Source: Paracoccaceae bacterium
GTDB lineage: Bacteria > Pseudomonadota > Alphaproteobacteria > Rhodobacterales > Rhodobacteraceae
NCBI GenBank assembly: GCA_019454225.1
Contig: CP075370.1
Coordinates: 2,785,649-2,849,648, forward strand
Direction: 5' to 3'
Length of the DNA: 64,000 nt
The notes beneath the pieces were generated by a model that was not told where the DNA came from, did no database searches, and worked only from the letters and a program-made list of their open reading frames with translations. The position numbers and the translations under genes were made by a program. Positions 18,503 through 27,332 of the stretch are shown here, in pieces. How positions within the stretch are numbered: the first letter of the stretch is position 1; every line of letters begins with the position of its first letter.

Positions 18503-20017
18503 TCAGCCGACCGAGCCTTCGAGGCTGATCGCGACCAAGGCTTGCGCTTCCATCGCGAATTCCATCGGCAGCGCCTGCAGAACCTCGCGGCAGAACCCGT
18601 TGACGACCAGCGCCACCGCCTCTTCCTCGTCCATGCCGCGCGAGCGGCAATAGAACAGCTGGTCGTCATCGACCTTCGATGTCGTCGCCTCGTGTTCCAC
18701 CCGCGACGAGGTGTTCTTGACCTCGATGTAAGGCACGGTATGCGCGCCGCACCTGTCGCCGATCAGCAGGCTGTCGCACTGGGTGTAGTTGCGGCTGTCG
18801 GCGGCCCGAGGGTGCATCGACACGAGGCCACGATAGGTGTTCTGCGCCCTGCCGGCCGAGATGCCCTTGCTGACAATCCGGCTTTTCGTGCGCTTGCCCA
18901 GATGCACCATCTTGGTGCCGGTATCGGCCTGCTGGGCATTGTTGGCGATGGCGATGGAATAGAACTCGCCCTGGCTGTCGTCGCCCCGCAGGATGCAGGA
19001 CGGGTACTTCCAGGTGATCGCAGACCCGGTTTCCACCTGTGTCCACATCACCTTGGACCGCGCGCCCCGGCAATCGGCCCGCTTGGTGACAAAGTTGTAG
19101 ATGCCGCCGACCCCGTTCTCGTCGCCCGGGTACCAGTTCTGCACCGTCGAGTACTTGATCTCGGCATCATCCAGCAGCACCAGTTCCACCACCGCCGCGT
19201 GCAGCTGGTTGGTATCGCGCTTGGGCGCGGTGCAGCCCTCCAGATAGCTGACATAGGCGCCCTTGTCGGCGATGATCAGCGTGCGCTCGAACTGTCCGGT
19301 GTTCTCGGCGTTGATGCGGAAGTAGGTCGAAAGCTCCATAGGGCAGCGCACGCCCGGCGGCACATAGACAAACGAGCCGTCCGAAAACACCGCCGAATTC
19401 AGCGTCGCGAAGAAGTTGTCCGACTGCGGCACGACCGAGCCGAGATACTTCTTCACCAGGTCCGGATGCTCGCGCACCGCCTCGCTGATCGAACAGAAGA
19501 TGACACCGGCCCTTGCCAGTTCCGCCTTGAAGGTGGTCCCGACCGACACGCTGTCGAACACGGCGTCCACCGCGACCTGCCGGGGCGCGGCCTCACCCTC
19601 AACTCCGGCCAGAACCATCTGTTCCTTCAGCGGAATTCCCAGCTTGGCATAGGTGGCGAGCAGCTTCGGATCCACCTCGTCCAGCGACTTCGGCTTTTCC
19701 GCCATGCTCTTGGGCTTGGCGTAGTAGTACTGGTCCTGGTAGTCGATGGCGGGGTACTTCACCATTGCCCAGGTCGGCTCCTCCATCTGCACCCAGCGGC
19801 GATAGGCGGCCAGCCGCCATTCCAGCATCCACTCGGGTTCGCCGTTCTTCTGGCTGATCAGGCGCACGATGTCCTCGGACAGCCCTTTGGGGGCATATTC
19901 CGTCTCGATCTCGGTTTGCCAGCCGTGCTTGTACTTGCCGGCCATGGCCTGCACGGTCTCGATCGTCTCGCGATCCACGCCTTCGCGCACATCATCGGCC
20001 ACGCCCGTTCCATCCAT
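18503..20017 (-). CDS. sufB: Fe-S cluster assembly protein SufB
   Basis: Protein of 504 residues; ATG at 20017 with GGAG eight bases upstream. SufB is the scaffold on which the cluster forms and the acceptor of persulfide sulfur. Seen: the N-terminal [20 protein letters not shown] typical of Suf[38 protein letters not shown] with the sulfur-acceptor-type Cys, and the C-terminal [19 protein letters not shown]. Length and motifs are standard for the long SufB form. It follows the NifS/IscS-like desulfurase by 11 bp. Confidence 0.96.
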   Translation of the reverse strand: MDGTGVADDVREGVDRETIETVQAMAGKYKHGWQTEIETEYAPKGLSEDIVRLISQKNGEPEWMLEWRLAAYRRWVQMEEPTWAMVKYPAIDYQDQYYYAKPKSMAEKPKSLDEVDPKLLATYAKLGIPLKEQMVLAGVEGEAAPRQVAVDAVFDSVSVGTTFKAELARAGVIFCSISEAVREHPDLVKKYLGSVVPQSDNFFATLNSAVFSDGSFVYVPPGVRCPMELSTYFRINAENTGQFERTLIIADKGAYVSYLEGCTAPKRDTNQLHAAVVELVLLDDAEIKYSTVQNWYPGDENGVGGIYNFVTKRADCRGARSKVMWTQVETGSAITWKYPSCILRGDDSQGEFYSIAIANNAQQADTGTKMVHLGKRTKSRIVSKGISAGRAQNTYRGLVSMHPRAADSRNYTQCDSLLIGDRCGAHTVPYIEVKNTSSRVEHEATTSKVDDDQLFYCRSRGMDEEEAVALVVNGFCREVLQALPMEFAMEAQALVAISLEGSVG

Positions 20018-20028
20018 CGACCCGTCTC

Positions 20029-21075
20029 CTATCCGCGGCGCTTCCGGCGCGCCCTGTGCCAGGCTTCGGCAAAGCGCAGCACCTCGTCCTCTCTCGTCGT
20101 GGGCCCGATCGAGACCCGGATCGCCGATCCGGCCTCGCCCTCGCCCCAGCCCATCGCGCGCAACACGCGACTCACCCTGACCTTTCCGCTGGAACAGGCC
20201 GACCCCGCCGAGATGGCGAAACCGGCCAGATCCATGGCCATCACCTGCGTCTCGCCCTTCCATCCGGGCGCGATCACGCAGGTCGTGTTCGGCAGCCTTG
20301 CCACGTCTTTCCCGACAAGAATAGTCTCCTTCCCGTCGGGCGACAATGCCTGTTCTAGAATATTTCTAATTCCAGAAACCCGCTCCCAGACCCCATCCGC
20401 CAGGTCGCGCGCCGCCGCCGCCGCCGCCGCGCCGAAGCCCGCAATCCCGATGAGGTTCTCGGTTCCCGCGCGCCGCCCCATCTCCTGTCCGCCGCCGCGC
20501 AACTGCGCGAGCACGTCAAGGCCACGCCGGACCACAAGCGCGCCGATCCCCTTCGGCCCGCCCAGCTTGTGCGCGCTGACAAGCCCCATCTGCAGGCCCA
20601 GCCAGTCGAACGACAGGGGAAGCTTCCCGAACCCCTGCGTCAGATCCGATACCGCGATCCAGGGCCTGACGTCCTGTACGATCCCGGTTTCGGAATTGGC
20701 CAGTTGCAAGGCCAACGGGGCATGGGTCCCGTCGGGGTCTTCGATCTGCACCATTCCCGCGCTGTCGACCGGCAGGACCGTATCGCACCATGCGGCCACG
20801 GCATCGTGCTCGATCGCCCCGCACGCCAGCCCGCGCCCCGCACAGGCCAGGGCTGCGGCCTCGGTCGCCCCGCTGGTGAAGACGATATCCGCCGCCATCG
20901 CCCCCAGGGCCTCGGCCACCTGTGCCCGTGCCCTTTCGACCAGGGCCTTGGCTGCCCGCCCTTCCAGATGCACCGACGACGGATTGCCCACCAGATCCAT
21001 CGCCGCAATCATCGCGGCGCGCGCCTCGGCGCGCAGCGGCGCGGTTGCGTTCCAGTCCAGATAAGCGCGCGCCAC
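20029..21075 (-). CDS. NifS/IscS-like cysteine desulfurase in suf operon
   Basis: Protein of 348 residues, shorter than IscS (about 404). A group I PLP-dependent desulfurase: Lys170 in [12 protein letters not shown] is the PLP lysine, and Cys294 in [11 protein letters not shown] lies on the longer group I loop. YLDWNATAP at the start, HND-type AIEHDAVA and GTENLIG are further family motifs. The operon therefore encodes two different desulfurases, this one second in order and SufS last. The short length and the partially degenerate N-terminal region suggest a divergent subfamily. It follows iscR by 63 bp. Confidence 0.85.
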   Translation of the reverse strand: MARAYLDWNATAPLRAEARAAMIAAMDLVGNPSSVHLEGRAAKALVERARAQVAEALGAMAADIVFTSGATEAAALACAGRGLACGAIEHDAVAAWCDTVLPVDSAGMVQIEDPDGTHAPLALQLANSETGIVQDVRPWIAVSDLTQGFGKLPLSFDWLGLQMGLVSAHKLGGPKGIGALVVRRGLDVLAQLRGGGQEMGRRAGTENLIGIAGFGAAAAAAARDLADGVWERVSGIRNILEQALSPDGKETILVGKDVARLPNTTCVIAPGWKGETQVMAMDLAGFAISAGSACSSGKVRVSRVLRAMGWGEGEAGSAIRVSIGPTTREDEVLRFAEAWHRARRKRRG

Positions 21076-21138
21076 CCGTCACCTTTCCTGTTGATCGACC
21101 ACGCGGCGCCCGGACATCGCCTGAACCGGCGCGGGGCT

Positions 21139-21600
21139 TCAGTCCTCGTCCACCACCCGGAACAGCGAGGGGACGGCCGGACAGGGTGTCATCTTGTTCT
21201 GCACCACGTCCGAAAGCCGGGTCTGGTGCAGGAAGACATAGACCTGTGCGCTCAACCCTTCCCACAGGCGGTTGGTCATGCTCTGCGCCCGCGTTCCCGA
21301 CAGCCCGCCCGATGCCCCGGCGCCGGTATGCATGGCATCGACCGTTTCCTCCACCGCCTCCATCACCTCGCTGACGCGGATCGCATCGGCGCTGCGGGCA
21401 AGGCGATAGCCGCCACCCGGCCCCCGGACCGCCTCCACCAGCCCGGCGCGGCGCAGCTTGACGAACAGCTGCTCCAGATAGGGCAAGCTGATGTCCTGCC
21501 GTTTCGAAACCGCCGCCAGGCTGACCAGATCGTCCTGACCCGCCAGTGCCAGATCGGCCAGCGCGACCATCGCATAGCGTCCCTTCGTCGAAAGCTTCAT
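21139..21600 (-). CDS. iscR: Rrf2-family regulator IscR, lacking the Cys triad
   Basis: Protein of 153 residues from the ATG at 21600. The N-terminal winged helix is clearly Rrf2/IscR (MKLSTKGRYAMVALADLAL, LEQLFVKLRRAGLVEAVRGPGGGYRL). In E. coli IscR three cysteines and a histidine near residues 92-107 bind a [2Fe-2S] cluster. Here that stretch (MHTGAGASGGLSGTRAQSM) has no cysteine, and the only cysteine of the protein is Cys140 near the C-terminus. A single-cysteine IscR of this kind is known from Rhodobacter sphaeroides, where it represses iron-sulfur genes. It heads the suf operon and probably regulates it. Confidence 0.88.
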   Translation of the reverse strand: MKLSTKGRYAMVALADLALAGQDDLVSLAAVSKRQDISLPYLEQLFVKLRRAGLVEAVRGPGGGYRLARSADAIRVSEVMEAVEETVDAMHTGAGASGGLSGTRAQSMTNRLWEGLSAQVYVFLHQTRLSDVVQNKMTPCPAVPSLFRVVDED

Positions 21601-21702
21601 GCCACCTCCGCACCCGCGCGCCCGGGCTCCATTGACGAGGGCCACGCCACCCCTTACCTCACGGTGTCGAGAGGGTGCGGCACGGCCCGGCGTCCCTCAA
21701 TC

Positions 21703-21731
21703 CGATCAGGTCTGCCGCTGGCATTAGTCAA
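21703..21731 (-). promoter_or_regulatory. Candidate promoter or IscR site before the suf operon
   Basis: On the minus strand TTGACT lies about 130 bp before the iscR start, with a weak TGATCG 17 bp further on. TTGACT is embedded in ATTGACTAAT, an AT-rich island in GC-rich sequence, compatible with a regulator half-site. The -10 match is poor. Confidence 0.3.
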
Positions 21732-21768
21732 TACGCGGCCACAGCACAAGCGAGGCGCAGCCGAACCG

Positions 21769-22428
21769 ATGCCCGAGGTAATTTTCGCTGGCCCCGAGGG
21801 GCGGCTCGAAGGACGCTACCACCCCCAGAAGGAACGCGACGCGCCGATCGCCATCGTCCTGCATCCGCATCCGCAGTTCGGCGGCACGATGAACAACAAG
21901 GTCGTCTACAACCTGCACTATGCCTTCTACAATCTGGGCTTCACCGTGCTGCGTTTCAACTTCCGCGGCGTCGGGCGCAGCCAGGGTGAATACGACCTGG
22001 GCATCGGCGAGCTGTCGGATGCCGCCTCGGCGCTCGACTATCTTCAGTCGATGAACCAGAACGCCAAGCATTGCTGGGTTGCCGGTTTCAGCTTTGGCGC
22101 CTGGATCGGGATGCAACTGCTGATGCGCCGTCCCGAGATCACGGGGTTCATCTCGGTCGCGCCCCCGGCGAACATGTACGATTTCAGCTTCCTTGCCCCC
22201 TGCCCTTCCTCCGGGCTGATCATTAACGGCACCGCCGACAAGGTCGCGCCGCCGAAGGATACGGCGGTGCTGGTGAACAAGCTGCATGAGCAGAAGGGCA
22301 TCAAGATCACCCATACCCAGATCGAGGGCGCGGACCACTTCTTCAAGGATGAAGAGGCGCACATGAAGCCGATGATCCAGACGGTCAGCGACTATGTCCG
22401 CCGCCGCCTGACGGAAGGATCGCGCTGA
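21769..22428 (+). CDS. Alpha/beta hydrolase (COG2945-like)
   Basis: Protein of 219 residues. ATG at 21769 with only a weak GAGG upstream. The alpha/beta-hydrolase fold is seen from HPHPQFGGTMNN (oxyanion region), FNFRGVGRSQGEYD, the nucleophile elbow GFSFGAW (Ser), the acid strand INGTADKVAPP (Asp) and the catalytic His in EGADHFF. This combination matches the small COG2945 hydrolases of proteobacteria, whose substrates are unknown. It is followed two bases later by an 87-residue gene and then an HD phosphohydrolase, all closely spaced. Divergent from iscR. Confidence 0.8.
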   Translation: MPEVIFAGPEGRLEGRYHPQKERDAPIAIVLHPHPQFGGTMNNKVVYNLHYAFYNLGFTVLRFNFRGVGRSQGEYDLGIGELSDAASALDYLQSMNQNAKHCWVAGFSFGAWIGMQLLMRRPEITGFISVAPPANMYDFSFLAPCPSSGLIINGTADKVAPPKDTAVLVNKLHEQKGIKITHTQIEGADHFFKDEEAHMKPMIQTVSDYVRRRLTEGSR

Positions 22429-22429
22429 C

Positions 22430-22693
22430 ATGGCGATGATCGACGACCTGTGCGACCAGCTCGCCCGCGACGTGCTCGCCGCGATGGACGAGACGGGCGA
22501 CGAGCGGCTGCATGACAAGATCAGCCGCATCCTGATCGACGTATCTCCCACGACGCAGGAGATCTATCTCAAGGCGATCCGCGTGCTGCTGGCCGAGCGC
22601 CGGGCACGGGCCTTCCTCGACCAGGTGCTGAGCGCAAAGCGCGAAGGTCGCGCCGCGCCCTCCGGGCCCCGCGACACCGGCGGCGGGCATTGA
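22430..22693 (+). CDS. Small helical protein of unknown function
   Basis: Protein of 87 residues, starting one base after the hydrolase stop. It is predicted helical (LCDQLARDVLAAMDETGDERL, TTQEIYLKAIRVLLAERRARAFLDQVL) with a Gly/Pro-rich tail. There are no cysteines beyond one near the N-terminus, no signal peptide and no motif I recognise. The TGA overlaps the TTG start of the next gene, so the three genes are translationally coupled. The even codon use and operon position make it a real gene. Confidence 0.7.
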   Translation: MAMIDDLCDQLARDVLAAMDETGDERLHDKISRILIDVSPTTQEIYLKAIRVLLAERRARAFLDQVLSAKREGRAAPSGPRDTGGGH

Positions 22694-23289
22694 CGCTTGC
22701 GGCAGACGATAGGCTTGCCGCGCAGTTCGCCTTTCTGGCCGAGGCGGACCGCCTGAAATCGGTGTTGCGCGCCACCACGCTGTGCGACGGGTCGCGGCGG
22801 GAAAATTCGGGCGAACATTCCTGGCATCTGGCGCTCTATGCCATGGTTCTTGCCGATCAGGCCGGGCCCGGGGTGAACATCGACCGAGTGATCCGCATGC
22901 TGATCCTGCATGATCTGGTCGAGATCGACACCGGCGACGTGCCGATCCATGCCGCGAATGGCGCGGCGCATGGATCGGCCGAGACCCTGGCCGCCGAAGC
23001 CGCTGCGGCAGACAGGATATTCGGGCTTCTTCCCGATAGCTTGCGCATTGATCTTCGTGCACTTTGGGAAGAGTTCGAGGCCGCCGAAACCCCGGATGCG
23101 GTGTTTGCCAAGAGCCTCGATCGCGTCCAGCCCGTGATGCAGAACTTGGCCTCGGGCGGCGGCACATGGATCACCTATGGCGTCACCGCCGAACAGCTCG
23201 AGTCGCGCGTCGGCAGCAAGGTCGCACGCGGCGCTCCGGCCCTTTGGCACTGGGTGCGCGACCGGACGCGGGTGTTTTTCGAAGCATGA
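22690..23289 (+). CDS. HD-domain phosphohydrolase (YfbR-like)
   Basis: Protein of 199 residues. The start is TTG at 22690, overlapping the previous stop as TTGA; no upstream or early in-frame ATG exists before residue 50. HD metal ligands are visible: His in GEHSWHLALY, the HD pair in LILHDLVEIDTGD and a late Asp in KSLDRVQP. This places it among COG1896 proteins, which include the 5'-deoxynucleotidase YfbR that dephosphorylates deoxynucleoside monophosphates. The substrate here is inferred from the family only. Last gene of a three-gene unit; a small hairpin follows. Confidence 0.8.
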   Translation: MTLAADDRLAAQFAFLAEADRLKSVLRATTLCDGSRRENSGEHSWHLALYAMVLADQAGPGVNIDRVIRMLILHDLVEIDTGDVPIHAANGAAHGSAETLAAEAAAADRIFGLLPDSLRIDLRALWEEFEAAETPDAVFAKSLDRVQPVMQNLASGGGTWITYGVTAEQLESRVGSKVARGAPALWHWVRDRTRVFFEA

Positions 23290-23308
23290 CGGGCGAAGCG
23301 CGACATTT

Positions 23309-23328
23309 CGGTATGCCGTCGCATACCG
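23309..23328 (+). terminator. Short hairpin after the HD gene
   Basis: Perfect 8-bp inverted repeat CGGTATGC / GCATACCG with loop CGTC, 20 bp past the HD-gene stop. No T-run follows; it could equally be an operator for icd, whose start is 68 bp downstream. Confidence 0.4.
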
Positions 23329-23395
23329 TCTAGCCTTCCGCGCCCTTTTCCGCTAGGACACGCGCCAGCGAATCCGTCACGGAAAGGGCACCCGG

Positions 23396-24610
23396 ATGAC
23401 CAAGATCAAGGTAGAAAACCCCGTCGTCGAACTCGACGGCGACGAGATGACCCGCATCATCTGGGACTTCATCAAGAAAAAGCTGATCCTGCCCTATCTG
23501 GACATCGACCTGAAGTACTACGACCTGTCGATCGAAAGCCGCGACGCCACCAACGACCAGATCACCATCGACAGCGCGCATGCCATCCGCCAGTACGGCG
23601 TGGGCGTGAAATGCGCCACGATCACCGCCGACGAGCAGCGGGTCGAGGAATTCGGCCTGAAACAGATGTGGCGGTCGCCAAACGGCACGATCCGCAACAT
23701 CCTGGGCGGCGTGATCTTCCGCCAGCCGATCATCTGCAAGAACGTGCCGCGCCTCGTGCCCGGCTGGACGCAGCCCGTCGTCGTGGGCCGCCACGCCTTC
23801 GGCGACCAGTATCGCGCGACGGACTTCAAGTTCCCGGGGGCCGGCAAGCTGTCGATGAAATTCGTGGGCAACGACGGCACGGTGATCGAACGCGATGTCT
23901 ACGACGCGCCGTCCTCGGGCGTCTACATGGCGATGTACAACCTTGACGACAGCATCATCGACTTCGCCCGCGCCAGCATGAACTATGGCCTGAACCTCGG
24001 CTGGCCGGTCTACCTGTCGACCAAGAACACGATCCTGAAGCAGTACGACGGCCGCTTCAAGGAACTGTTCCAGAAGGTCTATGAGGAAGAGTTCGAAGAG
24101 GCCTTCAAGAAGAAGGGCATCATCTATGAACACCGCCTGATCGACGACATGGTGGCATCCGCGCTGAAATGGTCGGGCGGCTATGTCTGGGCCTGCAAGA
24201 ACTATGACGGCGACGTGCAGTCGGACACCGTGGCGCAGGGCTTCGGCTCGCTGGGCCTGATGACCTCGGTCCTGATGACGCCCGACGGCAAGGTCGTCGA
24301 GGCCGAGGCGGCGCACGGCACCGTGACCCGCCACTACCGCGAGCACCAGAAGGGCAAGGCGACATCGACGAACTCGATCGCTTCGATCTACGCCTGGACC
24401 GGCGGCCTCAAGCACCGCGCCAAGCTCGACAACAACGCGCAGCTTGCCCGCTTTGCGGACACTCTGGAAAAGGTGACGGTGCAGACGGTCGAGGACGGCC
24501 ACATGACCAAGGACCTCGCCCTGCTGGTCGGACCCGACCAGAAATGGCTGACCACCATGGGCTACCTGGAAAAGGTGGACGAATACCTGAACAAGGCGCT
24601 GGCGGGCTGA
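23396..24610 (+). CDS. icd: NADP-dependent isocitrate dehydrogenase
   Basis: Protein of 404 residues. It converts isocitrate to 2-oxoglutarate with NADP in the TCA cycle. The sequence is the eukaryotic-like subfamily common in alphaproteobacteria: [17 protein letters not shown] at the N-terminus, the substrate-binding [21 protein letters not shown]-type [15 protein letters not shown], and [12 protein letters not shown] carrying metal-binding aspartates. The NADP-binding [15 protein letters not shown] is intact. A single gene, ended by a strong terminator 20 bp after the stop. Confidence 0.97.
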   Translation: MTKIKVENPVVELDGDEMTRIIWDFIKKKLILPYLDIDLKYYDLSIESRDATNDQITIDSAHAIRQYGVGVKCATITADEQRVEEFGLKQMWRSPNGTIRNILGGVIFRQPIICKNVPRLVPGWTQPVVVGRHAFGDQYRATDFKFPGAGKLSMKFVGNDGTVIERDVYDAPSSGVYMAMYNLDDSIIDFARASMNYGLNLGWPVYLSTKNTILKQYDGRFKELFQKVYEEEFEEAFKKKGIIYEHRLIDDMVASALKWSGGYVWACKNYDGDVQSDTVAQGFGSLGLMTSVLMTPDGKVVEAEAAHGTVTRHYREHQKGKATSTNSIASIYAWTGGLKHRAKLDNNAQLARFADTLEKVTVQTVEDGHMTKDLALLVGPDQKWLTTMGYLEKVDEYLNKALAG

Positions 24611-24629
24611 TCCGGCGGCATGGCTTCGG

Positions 24630-24657
24630 GGCCCGGGCCGAAACGCCCGGGCCTTTT
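24630..24657 (+). terminator. Rho-independent terminator of icd
   Basis: Perfect 9-bp GC stem GGCCCGGGC / GCCCGGGCC with loop CGAAAC, followed directly by TTTT. Confidence 0.85.
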
Positions 24658-24737
24658 GCCTGTCTGAACCTCTGGCCATTGCGCGGCAAACGCTGTATCG
24701 GCCTCGCAACCGCAGAAACCCGCAGGACAGACACCCG

Positions 24738-26558
24738 ATGGAGCTTCGCAACATCGCCATCATCGCGCATGTCGATCATGGCAAGACCACGCTCGTTGAC
24801 GAGCTTCTGAAGCAGTCGGGTGCCTTCAGGTCCGGGCAGGCCGTGGCCGAGCGGGCGATGGATTCGAACGACATCGAGCGCGAACGCGGGATCACGATCC
24901 TTGCCAAGTGCACGAGCGTCGAATGGAAGGGCGCGCGCGTCAACATCGTCGACACCCCCGGCCACGCCGACTTCGGCGGCGAGGTGGAGCGCATCCTGTC
25001 CATGGTCGATGGCGTTTGCCTGCTGGTCGATGCCGCAGAAGGCCCCATGCCACAGACGAAGTTCGTGACATCCAAGGCACTTGCCCTGGGGCTGCGGCCG
25101 ATCGTGGTGCTGAACAAGGTGGACAAGCCGGACGCCGAGCCGGACCGCGCGCTGAACGAGGTGTTCGACCTTTTTGCCAACCTCGGCGCCGATGACGACC
25201 AACTGGATTTCCCGCATCTCTATGCATCGGGCCGCGCGGGCTGGGCCGACCGCGATCTCGACGGGCCGCGCAAGGATCTCTCGGCGCTGTTTGACCTGAT
25301 TCTCGCCCATGTGCCGCCGCCCGCGCAGGTCGCGCGCGCCGATGAACCCTTCCGGATGCTGGCGACCACCCTGTCGGCCGACCCCTACATCGGCCGCATC
25401 CTGACGGGCCGTGTGGAATCAGGCCGCGTCGCGGTGGGAACGGCGCTCAAGGCCCTGTCGCGCACCGGCGACCGGATCGAGCAGTTTCGCGTCACCAAGG
25501 TCCTGGCCTTCCGCGGCCTGACCCAGACCGCGATCGACGAGGCTGTGGCAGGCGACATCGTCACGCTGGCCGGGATGACCAAGGCAACCGTGGCCGACAC
25601 GCTCTGCACGCCCGACGTCGAAGACGCGCTGCCCGCCCAGCCCATCGACCCGCCGACGATCACCGTGACCTTCGGCATCAACGACAGCCCGCTTGCCGGG
25701 CGCGACGGCACCAAGGTGCAGTCGCGCGTGATCCGCGAACGGCTGCACAGGGAGGCCGAAACCAACGTCGCGATCAAGGTTGCCGACACACCCGGCGGCG
25801 AGGCGTTCGAGGTCTCGGGCCGGGGCGAACTGCAGATGGGCGTGCTGATCGAGAACATGCGCCGCGAAGGGTTCGAACTGTCGATCTCGCGTCCCCGCGT
25901 GATCCTGCGCGAGGAAGACGGACAGAAGCTGGAGCCCGTCGAAGAGGTGATTGTCGACGTCGATGACGAATATACCGGCGCGGTGATCGACAAGCTGACG
26001 GGTGAACGCAAGGGCGATCTGGTCGAGATGAAACCGGCCGGCGCGGGCAAGACGCGGATCGTGGCGCATGTGCCCTCGCGCGGCCTGATCGGCTATCACG
26101 GGCAGTTCCTGACCGACACACGCGGCACCGGCGTGCTGAACCGCATCTTCCATGGCTGGGTGCCGCACAAGGGCCCGATCCAGGGGCGGCGCCAGGGCGT
26201 CCTGATCTCGATGGAGAACGGCGTGTCCGTGGCCTATGCCCTGTGGAACCTCGAAGAACGCGGCAAGCTGTTCATCGGCGCGCAGGAACAGGTCTACGAA
26301 GGCATGATCATCGGCGAGCACAGCCGCGACAACGATCTTGAGGTGAACCCGCTCAAGGGCAAGAAACTGACCAACGTGCGGGCCAGCGGCACGGATGAGG
26401 CTGTGCGCCTGACCACGCCGGTGCGGATGAGCCTGGAAGAGGCCATCGCCTATATCGACGACGACGAACTGGTCGAGGTCACGCCCCGCATCGTGCGCAT
26501 TCGCAAGCGTCTTCTGGACCCGCACGAACGCAAGCGCCAGTCCCGCAGCGAAGGCTGA
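24738..26558 (+). CDS. typA: Ribosome-associated GTPase TypA/BipA
   Basis: Protein of 606 residues, standard TypA length. This translational GTPase related to EF-G acts on the ribosome in assembly and stress adaptation. G1 is AHVDHGKT, G2 ERERGITI, G3 DTPGHADF, G4 NKVDKPDA. Domain II and the EF-G-like domains III and V follow, and the C-terminal TypA-specific domain holds RKGDLVEMKP and GLIGYHGQFLTDTRGTG. The start ATG lies 128 bp after the icd stop; the terminator between them makes it a separate unit. Confidence 0.96.
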   Translation: MELRNIAIIAHVDHGKTTLVDELLKQSGAFRSGQAVAERAMDSNDIERERGITILAKCTSVEWKGARVNIVDTPGHADFGGEVERILSMVDGVCLLVDAAEGPMPQTKFVTSKALALGLRPIVVLNKVDKPDAEPDRALNEVFDLFANLGADDDQLDFPHLYASGRAGWADRDLDGPRKDLSALFDLILAHVPPPAQVARADEPFRMLATTLSADPYIGRILTGRVESGRVAVGTALKALSRTGDRIEQFRVTKVLAFRGLTQTAIDEAVAGDIVTLAGMTKATVADTLCTPDVEDALPAQPIDPPTITVTFGINDSPLAGRDGTKVQSRVIRERLHREAETNVAIKVADTPGGEAFEVSGRGELQMGVLIENMRREGFELSISRPRVILREEDGQKLEPVEEVIVDVDDEYTGAVIDKLTGERKGDLVEMKPAGAGKTRIVAHVPSRGLIGYHGQFLTDTRGTGVLNRIFHGWVPHKGPIQGRRQGVLISMENGVSVAYALWNLEERGKLFIGAQEQVYEGMIIGEHSRDNDLEVNPLKGKKLTNVRASGTDEAVRLTTPVRMSLEEAIAYIDDDELVEVTPRIVRIRKRLLDPHERKRQSRSEG

Positions 26559-26586
26559 TCCCGGGGCCCGGCTGCCGGCGCGGCGC

Positions 26587-27180
26587 TCAGCGCATCTCGA
26601 AGCGATGGCGGATGACCGCGATGTCCAGTCGCAGGATCCCGCCGTCGCCCTCGTCCGAGTGCTCGATCCGCACATCGGCGCCCGTTCCGGTCAGCCGCAA
26701 TCCGCGCGGATCGCCCGGAATGCTCCAGGAATGCCCGGTGTCGTGAAAGGTCAGCGGTACATCGAACCGCCCGCCGTTGCCCGCCACGAAGGTCGATATG
26801 CCAAGACGCGCGCCCTCGCGCATGAAATCGACCTCGACCCAGTACAGCGCCGGATGCCCGATCAGATCGAACTCCATCCCGATCTCCAGCAGCCGCGCAT
26901 CGGCGTGGCCGAACAGCAGGCCGGTCCGTATGCGTCGACTGGGCAGGGTGACATCCGCCGTCAGGTGGAAGCGCCCCTGCGCGTCCGTCGTCAGATGGCG
27001 GCCCGCGCCCGGGGCGCGGGCATCACCCTCGCTGCCCAGGACAAGACGGAACCGTTCCTGCGCCATCGGCCGCCCCTGCGGATCGGTCATCCGCCCCGTC
27101 AGGCGCAGCTGTTCGGCCATGGCCATGCCGGCCGACAGCACCAGAACCACGAGGGCCACCCAGCCCGGGATGCGTTGCAA
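26587..27180 (-). CDS. Secreted protein of unknown function, TTG start
   Basis: Protein of 197 residues. An ATG exists at 27204 but has no ribosome site. TTG at 27180 has GGAGGG six bases upstream and gives a clean signal peptide ([17 protein letters not shown]), so I choose it. The mature part starts with [22 protein letters not shown] and [12 protein letters not shown], which resembles a carboxypeptidase-regulatory-like (beta-sandwich) domain, then a second beta-rich part. No catalytic motif is visible. It stands alone between convergent typA and divergent purL; the product is likely periplasmic. Confidence 0.65.
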   Translation of the reverse strand: MQRIPGWVALVVLVLSAGMAMAEQLRLTGRMTDPQGRPMAQERFRLVLGSEGDARAPGAGRHLTTDAQGRFHLTADVTLPSRRIRTGLLFGHADARLLEIGMEFDLIGHPALYWVEVDFMREGARLGISTFVAGNGGRFDVPLTFHDTGHSWSIPGDPRGLRLTGTGADVRIEHSDEGDGGILRLDIAVIRHRFEMR

Positions 27181-27332
27181 GTCTTCCCTCCGCCCTCGCG
27201 ACATGCAACCGGAAGTCTAGGCGCCGCGCGGCGGCGCAGGCAAAGCAAATCGCGATGTTCCGAAGGGACGCGGGGCCTTTCCGCCCTGCCCCACCTGCGC
27301 TAACAGGGCGCGGGAAACGACAGGATGCCGCC

